In this document: positions 1 to 8,172 of the stretch, in pieces
Layout: each line of letters starts with the position of its first letter
Numbering within the stretch: the first letter of the stretch is position 1
Assembly (NCBI RefSeq): GCF_023555495.1
Contig: NZ_JALCZO010000004.1
Coordinates: 414,210-478,209 of the forward strand
Reading direction: 5' to 3'
DNA from: Polaribacter sp. Z022
GTDB lineage: Bacteria; Bacteroidota; Bacteroidia; Flavobacteriales; Flavobacteriaceae
Length of the DNA stretch: 64,000 nt
Position numbers and translations under genes: made by a program
The notes under the pieces: model-generated
What the model was told of the DNA's origin: nothing
Seen by the model: the letters and a program-made list of their open reading frames with translations, nothing else
The model's database searches: none

Positions 1-68
1 TCATTTAACAACGAAACTGCTAATGGTTTTCCTAACCATCCACAACCTAAAACACTAACATCCTTCAT
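1..68 (-). CDS. NAD(P)-binding (Rossmann) protein, N-terminal fragment cut by window edge
   Basis: Reading leftwards from an ATG at 68, the frame is open to the window edge and encodes MKDVSVLGCGWLGKPLAVSL and two more residues. A hydrophobic strand followed by GCGWLG is the glycine-rich nucleotide-binding turn of a Rossmann fold, as in SDR/epimerase-like proteins of the YeeZ type. The start overlaps the last 14 bases of the aquaporin gene, so the two are probably cotranscribed. Only 22 residues are visible, so the substrate cannot be told. Confidence 0.6.
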   Translation of the reverse strand, partial: MKDVSVLGCGWLGKPLAVSLLN

Positions 69-717
69 TACAACAATTATCGTCTTTTACTAATTTACAA
101 GAAGAAACTGCTAATAAAGCTCCTAATATTGGTGCTAAAATGTACAACCACAATCCTTCAATATTACCAGAAACAATATTGGGTGCTAAAGAACGAGCAG
201 GATTCATTGATGCATTGGTAATTGGACCTGCAAAAAGAGCTTCTAACAATACTACACCACCAATTGCTATACCTGCAATAACACCTATTTCTTTACTACC
301 TGTAGAAACGTTTATAATTACAACCATTAAGAAAAAGGTTAAAAGTAATTCTAAAACAAAAGCACGCCAAACATCTACTTTTGGTATTGTAGAACCTAAA
401 AATTCACTTTCAGGAAAAAGAAACCACATTACTAAACTTGCAGCAAATGCTCCCAAAACTTGAGCAATAATATACTTAGGTACTTCTTTCCAAACAAACT
501 TTTTTGCATAGGCAAAAGCTATGGTAACTGCAGGATTAAAATGCGCTCCAGAAATGTCTCCAAAAGCATAAATCATTGCCATAACAATTAATCCCCAAGT
601 TATTCCAATACCAACATGTGTAACATCTCCACCTGTAACTTCATTAATTGTCATGGCTCCTGTACCACAAAAAATTAGTGAAAAAGTTCCAATAAATTCA
701 GATATATATTTCTTCAT
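55..717 (-). CDS. Aquaporin family (MIP) channel
   Basis: Inner-membrane channel for water or small neutral solutes, about 220 residues, the normal size for bacterial MIP proteins. Both pore signatures are visible: HFNPAVTIA in the first half and NASMNPARSLAP in the second, each followed by membrane helices. The NPARS form after the second motif looks more like the water channel AqpZ than the glycerol channel GlpF, but this is not decisive. I chose the internal ATG at 717 (MKKYISEF) over an upstream one that would add seven residues (MWLLYKK) before the first helix. The C-terminus has a small Cys cluster (CCNEGC). A Rossmann-type gene follows with a short overlap. Confidence 0.9.
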   Translation of the reverse strand: MKKYISEFIGTFSLIFCGTGAMTINEVTGGDVTHVGIGITWGLIVMAMIYAFGDISGAHFNPAVTIAFAYAKKFVWKEVPKYIIAQVLGAFAASLVMWFLFPESEFLGSTIPKVDVWRAFVLELLLTFFLMVVIINVSTGSKEIGVIAGIAIGGVVLLEALFAGPITNASMNPARSLAPNIVSGNIEGLWLYILAPILGALLAVSSCKLVKDDNCCNEGC

Positions 718-824
718 CTTTTTATATAATAGCCACAAAGATACAAACCCTTATTTTAAGTTTTTGTTAACGTTTACCGTAATTTGAAATTGTAATTTTA
801 TAACACAAATAAAACTAAACAATC

Positions 825-1754
825 ATGAGAAAAATTTCATTTAAACTTTTAAGTACTTTAACTGTATTTTCTTTATTAATTCTAACAAGTTGTCAGAATA
901 ATGAAACAAAAGAAGTTGTAGAAAAGAAAGTAGAAAAAACCGTAAAAAAACCAGCTGCAAAAATTTCTGCACCTCAACCTAGTCCTTCATCTACTTTAAT
1001 ACAAAAAGTAGGATTAACTGATGTTACTGTAGAATATTCTAGACCAAGTATGAAAGGACGTGCTATTTTTGGTGATTTAGTACCTTATGGAAAAACTTGG
1101 AGAACAGGTGCAAATGCAAACACAAAAATTACTTTTAGCACAGATGTTACTATTGCAGAAAAAAATGTAGCAAAAGGAACTTACGCAGTTTACACTGTAC
1201 CAAATAAAGAATCTTGGGATATTATGTTGTACTCAGACACAAAAAACTGGGGAAACCCTAAAGAATGGGATGATACAAAAGTAGTTGCTAAAACTTCTGC
1301 AAAAGTTCTTAAAATGCCTATGGATGTTGAAACTTTCACAATTACTTTTGATGATTTAACAAACAATTCTGGAGTTTTAGGTTTCCTTTGGGAAGATGTT
1401 TATGTGGGTATGCAATTTGATGTACCAACTGATAAAAATGTAATGGCATCTATAGATGAAGTAATGAAAGGTAAACCAAATGCAAGAGCCTATTATGATG
1501 CTGCTGTTTATTTTAAAACTACTAATAAAGACGTAAATAAAGCTATGACTTGGATTGATAAAGCTATTGAAATGAGTAAAGAAGACCCTAAGTTCTATTA
1601 TTATAGACAACAAGCATTAATTCATGCCAAAGCAGGTGACAAAGAAGGTGCAATTATTGCTGCTAAAGAATCTTTAAAATTAGCTGAAATTGCAAAAAAT
1701 GAAGGATATGTAAAAATGAATAAAGCATCTTTAAAAGAATGGGGAGCTCAATAA
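825..1754 (+). CDS. DUF2911 lipoprotein with C-terminal TPR-like helices
   Basis: Predicted lipoprotein of 309 residues: a hydrophobic signal ends in LILTSC, with Cys23 as the lipidation site, followed by a Lys/Glu-rich linker and a Pro/Ser-rich stretch. Residues about 55-195 match the DUF2911 family (VEYSRPSMKGR, then GKTWRTGANANT), a Bacteroidota family of unknown function. Residues about 220-300 look like TPR helices (ARAYYDAAVYF, then KFYYYRQQALIHAKAGDKEGA). It is monocistronic, diverges from the aquaporin gene and is closed by a hairpin terminator. Family membership is clear; the role in the envelope is unknown. Confidence 0.85.
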   Translation: MRKISFKLLSTLTVFSLLILTSCQNNETKEVVEKKVEKTVKKPAAKISAPQPSPSSTLIQKVGLTDVTVEYSRPSMKGRAIFGDLVPYGKTWRTGANANTKITFSTDVTIAEKNVAKGTYAVYTVPNKESWDIMLYSDTKNWGNPKEWDDTKVVAKTSAKVLKMPMDVETFTITFDDLTNNSGVLGFLWEDVYVGMQFDVPTDKNVMASIDEVMKGKPNARAYYDAAVYFKTTNKDVNKAMTWIDKAIEMSKEDPKFYYYRQQALIHAKAGDKEGAIIAAKESLKLAEIAKNEGYVKMNKASLKEWGAQ

Positions 1755-1781
1755 TTTTTTTCAATTTAATATAGTTTAAAA

Positions 1782-1812
1782 AAATCTCAAGTGTTTACTT
1801 GAGATTTTTTTT
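1782..1812 (+). terminator. Rho-independent terminator after the DUF2911 gene
   Basis: A 10-bp perfect stem, AAATCTCAAG and CTTGAGATTT, with a 6-base loop, runs into an uninterrupted T tract. Confidence 0.9.
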
Positions 1813-1879
1813 TATTATGGTAATCAAAATCATCATTTCTTAATATTTTAATATATTTGATTTCATAATACTTTTTAAA

Positions 1880-2311
1880 GTGAAAAATATTTTAATTCTA
1901 TTTTTATTATTTACAAGTTCTTCTTTTTTATTTGGTCAAGATAATGAAGACAGACAGGGAGATGGATATTCTAGTAATTCTTCCTATATAGAAGAACTGA
2001 ACAGTTTATTAAAAAGAAGTTATACTTATGAGCATAAATCTTTAAGATTTAAAAATGATTCATTAATTCAGATTAATAAATATGGAAAAAGAAGTATAAG
2101 AGTTAGAGATATTGATATTAGTAGTATTGATGTTAAAAAAGATACTGACTCTAATTATAAAGTAATAATATTATGCAAAGGTGGTAAAAAAAACATGATT
2201 GCAGATTGGGGAACTTATAATAGCTTTGGAATAGTAGTTACAACTAAATATTATGCTGAAGAAGTTGCCAGACAATTAAAATATTTTCTATACTCTTTAG
2301 GGTATAATTAA
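1880..2311 (+). CDS. Secreted hypothetical protein, GTG start
   Basis: A 143-residue protein I do not recognise. A clean signal peptide (hydrophobic to FLFGQ, cleavage after about residue 20) points to export. The mature part is polar, with a Ser/Asn-rich start and then mixed strands and helices (KSLRFKNDSLIQINKYGKRS). The start is GTG at 1880, since no ATG lies in frame before the signal peptide. It converges with the Gfo/Idh gene, with only 10 bases between them. No neighbour indicates function. Confidence 0.6.
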   Translation: MKNILILFLLFTSSSFLFGQDNEDRQGDGYSSNSSYIEELNSLLKRSYTYEHKSLRFKNDSLIQINKYGKRSIRVRDIDISSIDVKKDTDSNYKVIILCKGGKKNMIADWGTYNSFGIVVTTKYYAEEVARQLKYFLYSLGYN

Positions 2312-2321
2312 TGATTACTTT

Positions 2322-3293
2322 TTAATATTTTAAATCAATAATTTCTCTCACAGTATCTAATGTCTTTATTAAGATTTTGGAAAAATTAAAAGTCATTACA
2401 TCACTTTCTTTTTTTCCATTTCTTAAAAGGTTATTGAAATGTTCTGTTTCAAAATTGTAACCAATTGTTTGGTAATTAAAATCTATTGTTTCTTCTTTAC
2501 CATTTTCTGTTATTGTTACAGTTGTTGGCATATGAAACATGGTATTTATCTTTATAGTTCCCCTTTCAAAATTAAAAATGGCTTCTGTAGCTGTATTTTC
2601 TATCAAAGTACTTTTTAAAGTTACTTTAGCTGTTTTATAGTTAAAAATCATATCACAACTTGAATCTGCTCCATTTTCAAAAAAAGTAGCATCTGCTTTT
2701 ATAGAATTTGGGTTACCTAAAGTAGATAACGCAGCAAAAATTGGATAAATTCCAATATCTAATAAGCTACCTCCTCCTACTTCTTTTCTAAACAATCTTC
2801 TACTAGTATCATATTCATTGTAAAATCCAAAATCTGCTTCTAAACTTTTTAACTTCCCAAGTTTTTCATTTTTATAAACTTCTAAAACATAATTATAATG
2901 AGGCAAAAAGAAGGTCCATAAAGCCTCCATTAACAAAACGTTGTTTTCTTTTGCTACTGTTAACATTTCTTCTACTTCTTGCAAATTCATTGCAAAAGGT
3001 TTTTCGCATAAAACAGCTTTTTTATTTTTTAAACAAAGTATTGTATGCTCTTTATGAAAACTATGAGGTGTTGCAATATAAACTGCATCAACTTCAGCAT
3101 CTTTAGCTAGTTCATCATAAGAACCGTAAGCTTTTTTAGAGTTGAATTTTACAGCAAATTCATCTGCATTTTCTTTACTTCTAGAAGCTACAGCTACTAG
3201 TTCAGCATCTTTTATTGTTGCTAAATCTGTTGCAAATTTTTGAGCAATATTACCCAAACCAATTATTCCCCAACGTATATTTTTATTTTTCAT
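2322..3293 (-). CDS. Gfo/Idh/MocA family NAD(P)-dependent oxidoreductase
   Basis: A 323-residue cytosolic dehydrogenase, probably acting on a sugar or inositol-like polyol. The N-terminus carries the dinucleotide-binding turn GIIGLGNIA (residues 9-17). The family signature EKPFAMN at 97-103 holds the conserved Lys98 of the active site, and the C-terminal half is the usual mixed sheet domain (GGSLLDIGIYP). The start is set at the ATG at 3293; an upstream in-frame ATG would run 29 bases into the symporter gene. The start overlaps the symporter's 3' end by 11 bases, so the two are probably translated together, suggesting uptake and then oxidation of one substrate. Confidence 0.87.
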   Translation of the reverse strand: MKNKNIRWGIIGLGNIAQKFATDLATIKDAELVAVASRSKENADEFAVKFNSKKAYGSYDELAKDAEVDAVYIATPHSFHKEHTILCLKNKKAVLCEKPFAMNLQEVEEMLTVAKENNVLLMEALWTFFLPHYNYVLEVYKNEKLGKLKSLEADFGFYNEYDTSRRLFRKEVGGGSLLDIGIYPIFAALSTLGNPNSIKADATFFENGADSSCDMIFNYKTAKVTLKSTLIENTATEAIFNFERGTIKINTMFHMPTTVTITENGKEETIDFNYQTIGYNFETEHFNNLLRNGKKESDVMTFNFSKILIKTLDTVREIIDLKY

Positions 3294-5163
3294 TTGTAAG
3301 CGTTTTATCAAAATTAAAGTATCCTAAAAAAAAGAATAAAATTATTAAAGAAACTACGTGAATAATATTTAAAGAAACATCATTAAAGATATCAAAAGTA
3401 ATTTTAAATATGGTCAAAGAAGTAATCATTAAAGTAATTTTACTTTGTTTATTTATTGATTTAAAAACAAATGACAAAGAGAAAAATAAAACTAAAATAC
3501 ATCCAATAAAATTCAACCATAAATAGCTAATTATTGGTTCTAATCCTTGAGATTCTAATCTAAATATTCCAAAATAATAAATAGAACATATTAATATTTG
3601 AGTTATCAAAGCAGATTTAAAAACGGAATTTCCATTTACTTTTTTAAAGAAAAATGCCAATAAAAAAATACCCAACACATTTCCGTAAAAAATTGATCCA
3701 ATAATATTTACCAACTGTATTAAATTATCAAACAAATTGGCTACACAAGCTACTGAAATTGCTATTAAACCCCAAAGTAACGTAAACCATTTAGATGCTT
3801 TTACAAAATGAGCTTCACTCTTTTCTTCGTTTACATTACGTTTATATAAATCTATGGCAGTTGTACTTGCCAAGGCATTTAATTCTGAAGCTGTAGAAGA
3901 CATAGCTGCAGATAAAATTACGGCTAACAAAAGTCCTATTAAACCTCTTGGTAAATTGTTTAAAATAAAATGAATAAACACATAATCTTTATCATTAGAT
4001 TCTATTTTTTTTATGGATTTTTCATCAACTTTTTTAATTATTTTTTTAGCCGATTCTTTTAATTCTAAATCTCTTTTATTTAGCTCTTGAATTCTTTCTT
4101 TTTCTTCAATCTGAAATCCATCAGAAAACAACAACCTTTTATCATTTTCAATTTTTATATGTTCACTTTCTAACTTTTTATATTCTTCTACAAACTCAGA
4201 TTTTAAAATTTCTTCATTTGCAGTTGGATTAAAATTTAAAGGAGAAGCATTAAATTGATAAAAAACAAAAACCATTACACCAATTAACAGAATAAAAAAC
4301 TGCATTGGTACTTTTAAAAGTCCGTTAAAAATTAACCCTAACTGACTTTCTCTAATAGATTTTCCAGATAAATAACGCTGCACCTGACTTTGATCTGTTC
4401 CAAAATAAGAAAGCATTAAAAAAGTTCCGCCTAAAATCCCTGTCCAAATTGTATATCTATTACTTAAATCAAACGAAAAATCTAACACTTCCATTTTATC
4501 ACTTGCTCCTGCAATTTCTAAAGCATTTGTAAAAGAAATGTTTTCTGGCAATTGACTCATAATCATAAAAAACGCTATTAGCATTCCTATAAATATGATA
4601 ACCATTTGTTGTTTTTGCGTAACATTTACTGCTTTTGTACCACCAGAAACTGTATAAATAATTACTAAAAAACCAATAATAATATTTAAGGTTAACAAAT
4701 CCCAATCTAACACTGCACTCAATATTATTGCAGGTGCAAAAATGGTAATTCCAGCAGCTAAACCTCTTTGAATTAAAAATAGAATTGCAGCTAAACTTCT
4801 GGTTTTTAAATCGAATCTTCCTTCTAAAAACTCATAAGCTGTATACACTTTTAATTTGTGATAAATTGGTATAAAAACAACACAAATTATAATCATTGCT
4901 AGTGGAATTCCGAAATAGAATTGCACAAAACCCATTCCACTATGAAAAGCTTGACCTGGTGTAGATAAAAATGTAATTGCACTTGCTTGAGTTGCCATAA
5001 CAGAAAGTCCAATGGTCCACCATTTAGAGTCACTTCCACCTTTAATATAATCGGTTACATTTTTATTTTTTCTAGTAACATAAGTACCATAAGCAACAAT
5101 AAAAATTAAAGTAACAGACAGAATTATCCAGTCTATTGTATGTAGTTTACTTGAAATTCCCAT
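3283..5163 (-). CDS. Sodium:solute symporter (SSS family)
   Basis: A 626-residue inner-membrane transporter of the LeuT-fold SSS family, importing a sugar, amino acid or similar solute with Na+. Family patterns include MATQASAITFLSTPGQAF near residues 56-73, GTKAVNVTQKQQM and SAAMSSTASELNALAS, followed by the SSS-type C-terminal helices. An unusually long charged segment at about residues 310-390 (Lys/Glu-rich, probably helical) interrupts the membrane core before NLPRGLIGLLLAV. The gene lies between a 35-residue microprotein just upstream and an overlapping Gfo/Idh oxidoreductase downstream, so all three are probably one operon. The substrate cannot be read from sequence alone. Confidence 0.9.
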   Translation of the reverse strand: MGISSKLHTIDWIILSVTLIFIVAYGTYVTRKNKNVTDYIKGGSDSKWWTIGLSVMATQASAITFLSTPGQAFHSGMGFVQFYFGIPLAMIIICVVFIPIYHKLKVYTAYEFLEGRFDLKTRSLAAILFLIQRGLAAGITIFAPAIILSAVLDWDLLTLNIIIGFLVIIYTVSGGTKAVNVTQKQQMVIIFIGMLIAFFMIMSQLPENISFTNALEIAGASDKMEVLDFSFDLSNRYTIWTGILGGTFLMLSYFGTDQSQVQRYLSGKSIRESQLGLIFNGLLKVPMQFFILLIGVMVFVFYQFNASPLNFNPTANEEILKSEFVEEYKKLESEHIKIENDKRLLFSDGFQIEEKERIQELNKRDLELKESAKKIIKKVDEKSIKKIESNDKDYVFIHFILNNLPRGLIGLLLAVILSAAMSSTASELNALASTTAIDLYKRNVNEEKSEAHFVKASKWFTLLWGLIAISVACVANLFDNLIQLVNIIGSIFYGNVLGIFLLAFFFKKVNGNSVFKSALITQILICSIYYFGIFRLESQGLEPIISYLWLNFIGCILVLFFSLSFVFKSINKQSKITLMITSLTIFKITFDIFNDVSLNIIHVVSLIILFFFLGYFNFDKTLTNEK

Positions 5164-5166
5164 AAA

Positions 5167-5274
5167 TTAAACTGTAAAATAAGTAGTAATAAAATAAAAC
5201 GCAATAATGTAAATAACATTGGCTATTAAAACCAATGAATATTCTTTTTTCCAAGTACTCTTTTGTTCTTCCAT
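5167..5274 (-). CDS. 35-residue single-pass membrane microprotein upstream of the symporter
   Basis: A short ORF from an ATG at 5274 to a TAA at 5167, ending three bases before the symporter start. It encodes a charged N-terminus (MEEQKSTWKKEYS) and one strongly hydrophobic helix (LVLIANVIYIIAFYFI). The pattern and tight spacing suggest a small partner or stabilising subunit of the Na+ symporter; I recall similar mini-ORFs before SSS genes in other Flavobacteriaceae, but cannot check that here. Its ATG lies just inside the neighbouring intergenic repeat spacer. No Shine-Dalgarno site is visible, which is normal for this phylum. Confidence 0.6.
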   Translation of the reverse strand: MEEQKSTWKKEYSLVLIANVIYIIAFYFITTYFTV

Positions 5275-5286
5275 TATAATATTTTT

Positions 5287-5455
5287 TTGAAGCTATTTCC
5301 TGCTTTCCACTATATCTTTTTATACCGTCATTACGAAATTTACTATTTTGTAAACTGTGGCAATCTTATAATTAAAAGACAGATTGCTTCGTTCCTCGCA
5401 ATAAAGCTTATTTATTTTGAGTATAAAAAGGATGCCGTTTCAATCAGGGCTAAAC
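5287..5455. repeat. Intergenic repeat, copy 1, interrupted by a second repeat
   Basis: The left arm (5287-5320, containing GAAGCTATTTCC and CACTATATCTTTT) and the right arm (5426-5455, AAAAGGATGCCGTTTCAATC then AGGGCTAAAC) match the element at 61987-62068 almost base for base. In that copy the arms are only about 10 bases apart; here about 105 bases separate them. Most of the extra length is a different repeat, described separately. Probably a non-coding, structure-forming chromosomal repeat. Confidence 0.8.
5326..5402. repeat. Inverted repeat of the GTCATTGCGAG...GAAGCAATCT type, nested in the repeat above
   Basis: The right end (AGATTGCTTCGTTCCTCGCA) is the reverse complement of a TGCGAGGAACGAAGCAATCT unit. 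The left end starts CGTCATTACGA and ends GGCAATCTT, a decayed copy of the same unit in the other orientation. Together they form a long imperfect hairpin. A single unit of the same family lies at 9296-9322. Confidence 0.75.
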
Positions 5456-5470
5456 TTGTTTGCTTGTTTT

Positions 5471-7996
5471 TTACTTCTTAATTATTGATTTTACCTCTAC
5501 ATTACTCTTACCTACAGATAGCATATTTGCAAATAATTTATAGGCTCCAGAAACACCTGCTGGTAATTCTCTAAAAAAGCTTAAACCAGTGTATATATAA
5601 TTTCCTTTACCATATTTTGCAATTAACAAACTTCCTTTTTTAGCAGTTTCTCCTTTATCATGCATAGATAAAATAGGTGTATACTCTTTACTCCAAGAAT
5701 TAGGAAAATACAACCCACGTTCTTGTACCCAACCCTTAAAATCATCATTTGTAATTTTGTTTGGAAAATTTAAAAGTGCATGATTTTTAGCTAAAATACT
5801 TACTTCAGCAAACTCATCTGTTACTCTATCTCTTGACAATGTTAACGAAAAAGGTGCAGCAACATCTACCCCTCTATTGGTATTGTATTGCACAATCATA
5901 TTCCCTCCTTTTTCTACATAATCTAACAAGAATTTTTGTTTAAACTTTAATTCTTTCACCACATTATAGGCTCTAATTCCTAAAACAACAGCATCGTATT
6001 TATGTAAGTTTTCATCATTAATTTCTAACGGATTAATTGCTACAACTGTATACCCAATTTGTTGTAAACTTTCTGGAACCACATCTCCAGCACCTTTTAT
6101 ATAACCAATATAATTTCCTGCTTTTTTTATGTTTAATCTAACAATTTTAGCTTCAGAATTTAACAAAACAGATTGTTTAGGAATATGATTATAGTTAATT
6201 TCTACCAACTCTTTTTTGTACAATTTCCCATCAATATTTGCAGTAACAGTTAGCTTACCATCAGATTGATTTTTAGGTGGAGTCACCAAAAATTCTACTA
6301 TTTGTTTGTCATTTTTTTGCTGAATATCAAATTCAATTTCTTTTGGAGTTACTTCCCAACTTGTTGGAACATTTAATTCTACTTTACCTTTCGTATTATT
6401 TGCTCCTGCTCTAACTTCTACAGATACTTTTTTAGGTTCATCTGAAGAAAAAATTAGTACTTTGTCTTTTAGTTTTGTGGTTACTTTAGGCAAAACTTCA
6501 AAAGGTTCATAAATTTCACCTTTATCTCTTTTAGAATACCTATAAACAACATCTTTTGTAAAGGAAATATCATGTTCCCAAATGTTTAAGTTAAAAGTAA
6601 CTTGCAAAGGTCTTTTGGTTTCTGGATTTCCAATTAAAAGCTGATTATCTACTGTATACATTCCTAAACTAGCTTCTTTTTCTAACCAATAAGGAGCAGA
6701 ATAATTCTTATTTTTAATAGGCAAATTACCTTTTAAATTAATTTTTACATTATCCTCTAACTGTTTATCAACTTCTATTGTAGTTGTTGTGTTATTGTAT
6801 GAATAATCGTAAGAATATAAGTATGAAGTAATATCACTTCTATTTAAAACTTCAATATTTATGGCAATATCAGAGTTTGGAATTCCACTAGAACTTGTTG
6901 CAGAAACCTCTAGATACAAACCAGCACAAGCTTCTATAATTTCTTTAATTTCTTTTAGTTTTAAACTCCTCCAATGAGCATCATCTAAACGTTTAATTTT
7001 TTCATAAGCTTCTAACAATTTTGGTAAATGTTTAGAAGGATTTACAAAATTGAAATTGTTTTCTATTTCATATAAAATAGCACCAATTTCACCACCATTT
7101 TTTAAACGATTCCAAGTAGTATTGATTCCCGAAAAAACATAGTTTTTATCTTTTAATGGAGTTCCTTTTAAAAACTCTAAATATTCGTTTTGTGTACCTC
7201 TAGTTGTTAATCTACCAAAACCCTGACATAAATGCTGACTACTTGCAATAGATGCCAACTCGTTATTAGACAATCCTTTTAAAGGATAATACACACCAAT
7301 ATTTAATTTTGTAAAACCTTTTGTTGCTTTTTTAAACGCATCTTCTCTACCTCTAAAAAACCAAGAAGAAGTATTTTGAAACAATCTTTTTGGCTGCCAA
7401 GTATTGGTATATTTTAATTGATTTTTAAATTTGTTTTTATCATTTGCCAACTCAAAAGCCTCTACACTTAAAATTGCAGAACTTGTATGATGCCCATGTG
7501 TGGTTCCTGGTGTTCTATGATCAAATCTATTAATTATTACATCTGGTTTAAAAGTTCTAATTGCCCAAACAACATCACTCAAAACTTTTTCTTTGTCCCA
7601 AATTTTTAACGTTTCATCTGGATGTTTAGAATACCCAAAATCATTGGCTCTAGAAAATAGTTGTTCTCCTCCATCAACATTTCTTGCAGCTAACAACTCT
7701 TGAGTTCTAATAACCCCTAACAATTCTCTAATTTCTGGTCCTATTAAATTTTGACCACCATCTCCTCTTGTTAACGATAAATAACCTGTTCTTGCTTTTA
7801 CATTATTTGCCAAATATGCAATTAAACGTGTGTTTTCATCATCTGGATGTGCAGCAATGTATAAAGCTGTTCCTAAAAAATTTAATTTTTGAATTTTTTC
7901 ATAAATTTCATTTGAATTTAATTTATTTGGCTTTTGAGCAAACAAACTCAATGATATCAACAAAAAAGAGCATAAAACTAAAAGTGGTTTTTTCAT
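5471..7996 (-). CDS. Secreted PIG-L family deacetylase, multidomain
   Basis: An 841-residue exported protein; the signal peptide is MKKPLLVLCSFLLISLSLFA. Residues about 40-300 are the PIG-L/LmbE zinc deacetylase domain, with the metal motif AHPDDENT (His50, Asp52, Asp53) and the later HGHHT cluster. The middle carries beta-sandwich-like segments (VSVEVRAGANNTKGKVELNV). The last 200 residues resemble a ThuA/GATase-like fold (KYDAVVLGIRAYNVV, then GNMIVQYNTNRG). The likely activity is hydrolysis of N-acetyl or similar groups on extracellular glycans or glycoconjugates; the substrate is inferred only. Monocistronic. Its last bases border the repeat at 5287-5455. Confidence 0.87.
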   Translation of the reverse strand: MKKPLLVLCSFLLISLSLFAQKPNKLNSNEIYEKIQKLNFLGTALYIAAHPDDENTRLIAYLANNVKARTGYLSLTRGDGGQNLIGPEIRELLGVIRTQELLAARNVDGGEQLFSRANDFGYSKHPDETLKIWDKEKVLSDVVWAIRTFKPDVIINRFDHRTPGTTHGHHTSSAILSVEAFELANDKNKFKNQLKYTNTWQPKRLFQNTSSWFFRGREDAFKKATKGFTKLNIGVYYPLKGLSNNELASIASSQHLCQGFGRLTTRGTQNEYLEFLKGTPLKDKNYVFSGINTTWNRLKNGGEIGAILYEIENNFNFVNPSKHLPKLLEAYEKIKRLDDAHWRSLKLKEIKEIIEACAGLYLEVSATSSSGIPNSDIAINIEVLNRSDITSYLYSYDYSYNNTTTTIEVDKQLEDNVKINLKGNLPIKNKNYSAPYWLEKEASLGMYTVDNQLLIGNPETKRPLQVTFNLNIWEHDISFTKDVVYRYSKRDKGEIYEPFEVLPKVTTKLKDKVLIFSSDEPKKVSVEVRAGANNTKGKVELNVPTSWEVTPKEIEFDIQQKNDKQIVEFLVTPPKNQSDGKLTVTANIDGKLYKKELVEINYNHIPKQSVLLNSEAKIVRLNIKKAGNYIGYIKGAGDVVPESLQQIGYTVVAINPLEINDENLHKYDAVVLGIRAYNVVKELKFKQKFLLDYVEKGGNMIVQYNTNRGVDVAAPFSLTLSRDRVTDEFAEVSILAKNHALLNFPNKITNDDFKGWVQERGLYFPNSWSKEYTPILSMHDKGETAKKGSLLIAKYGKGNYIYTGLSFFRELPAGVSGAYKLFANMLSVGKSNVEVKSIIKK

Positions 7997-8138
7997 AAAA
8001 TAGGTTTGGTGTTAAAACAAAAGTAGTTTTTTTATAGACTAAACATCTTCAATTAACATAATTATAACGTTTTTAAATTCATCAACAAATTGCTCATAAC
8101 CTGTTAATAAAATAATTTTTAAAATCACTTAATAAGGT

Positions 8139-8146
8139 TATATTTG
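8139..8146 (+). promoter_or_regulatory. Promoter -7 element of dnaN
   Basis: TATATTTG fits the Bacteroidota TAnnTTTG consensus 26 bases before the dnaN ATG. No convincing TTG -33 element is seen. Confidence 0.6.
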
Positions 8147-8172
8147 TAAGACTAATTAAGAAAAAATATTAC

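Noticed and set aside
140..463. Plus-strand ORF opposite the aquaporin gene
   Set aside because: Shadow of a real gene in another frame; low-complexity and without a recognisable fold.
5263..5481. 72-residue plus-strand ORF
   Set aside because: It runs through the nested intergenic repeat and has no protein-like character.
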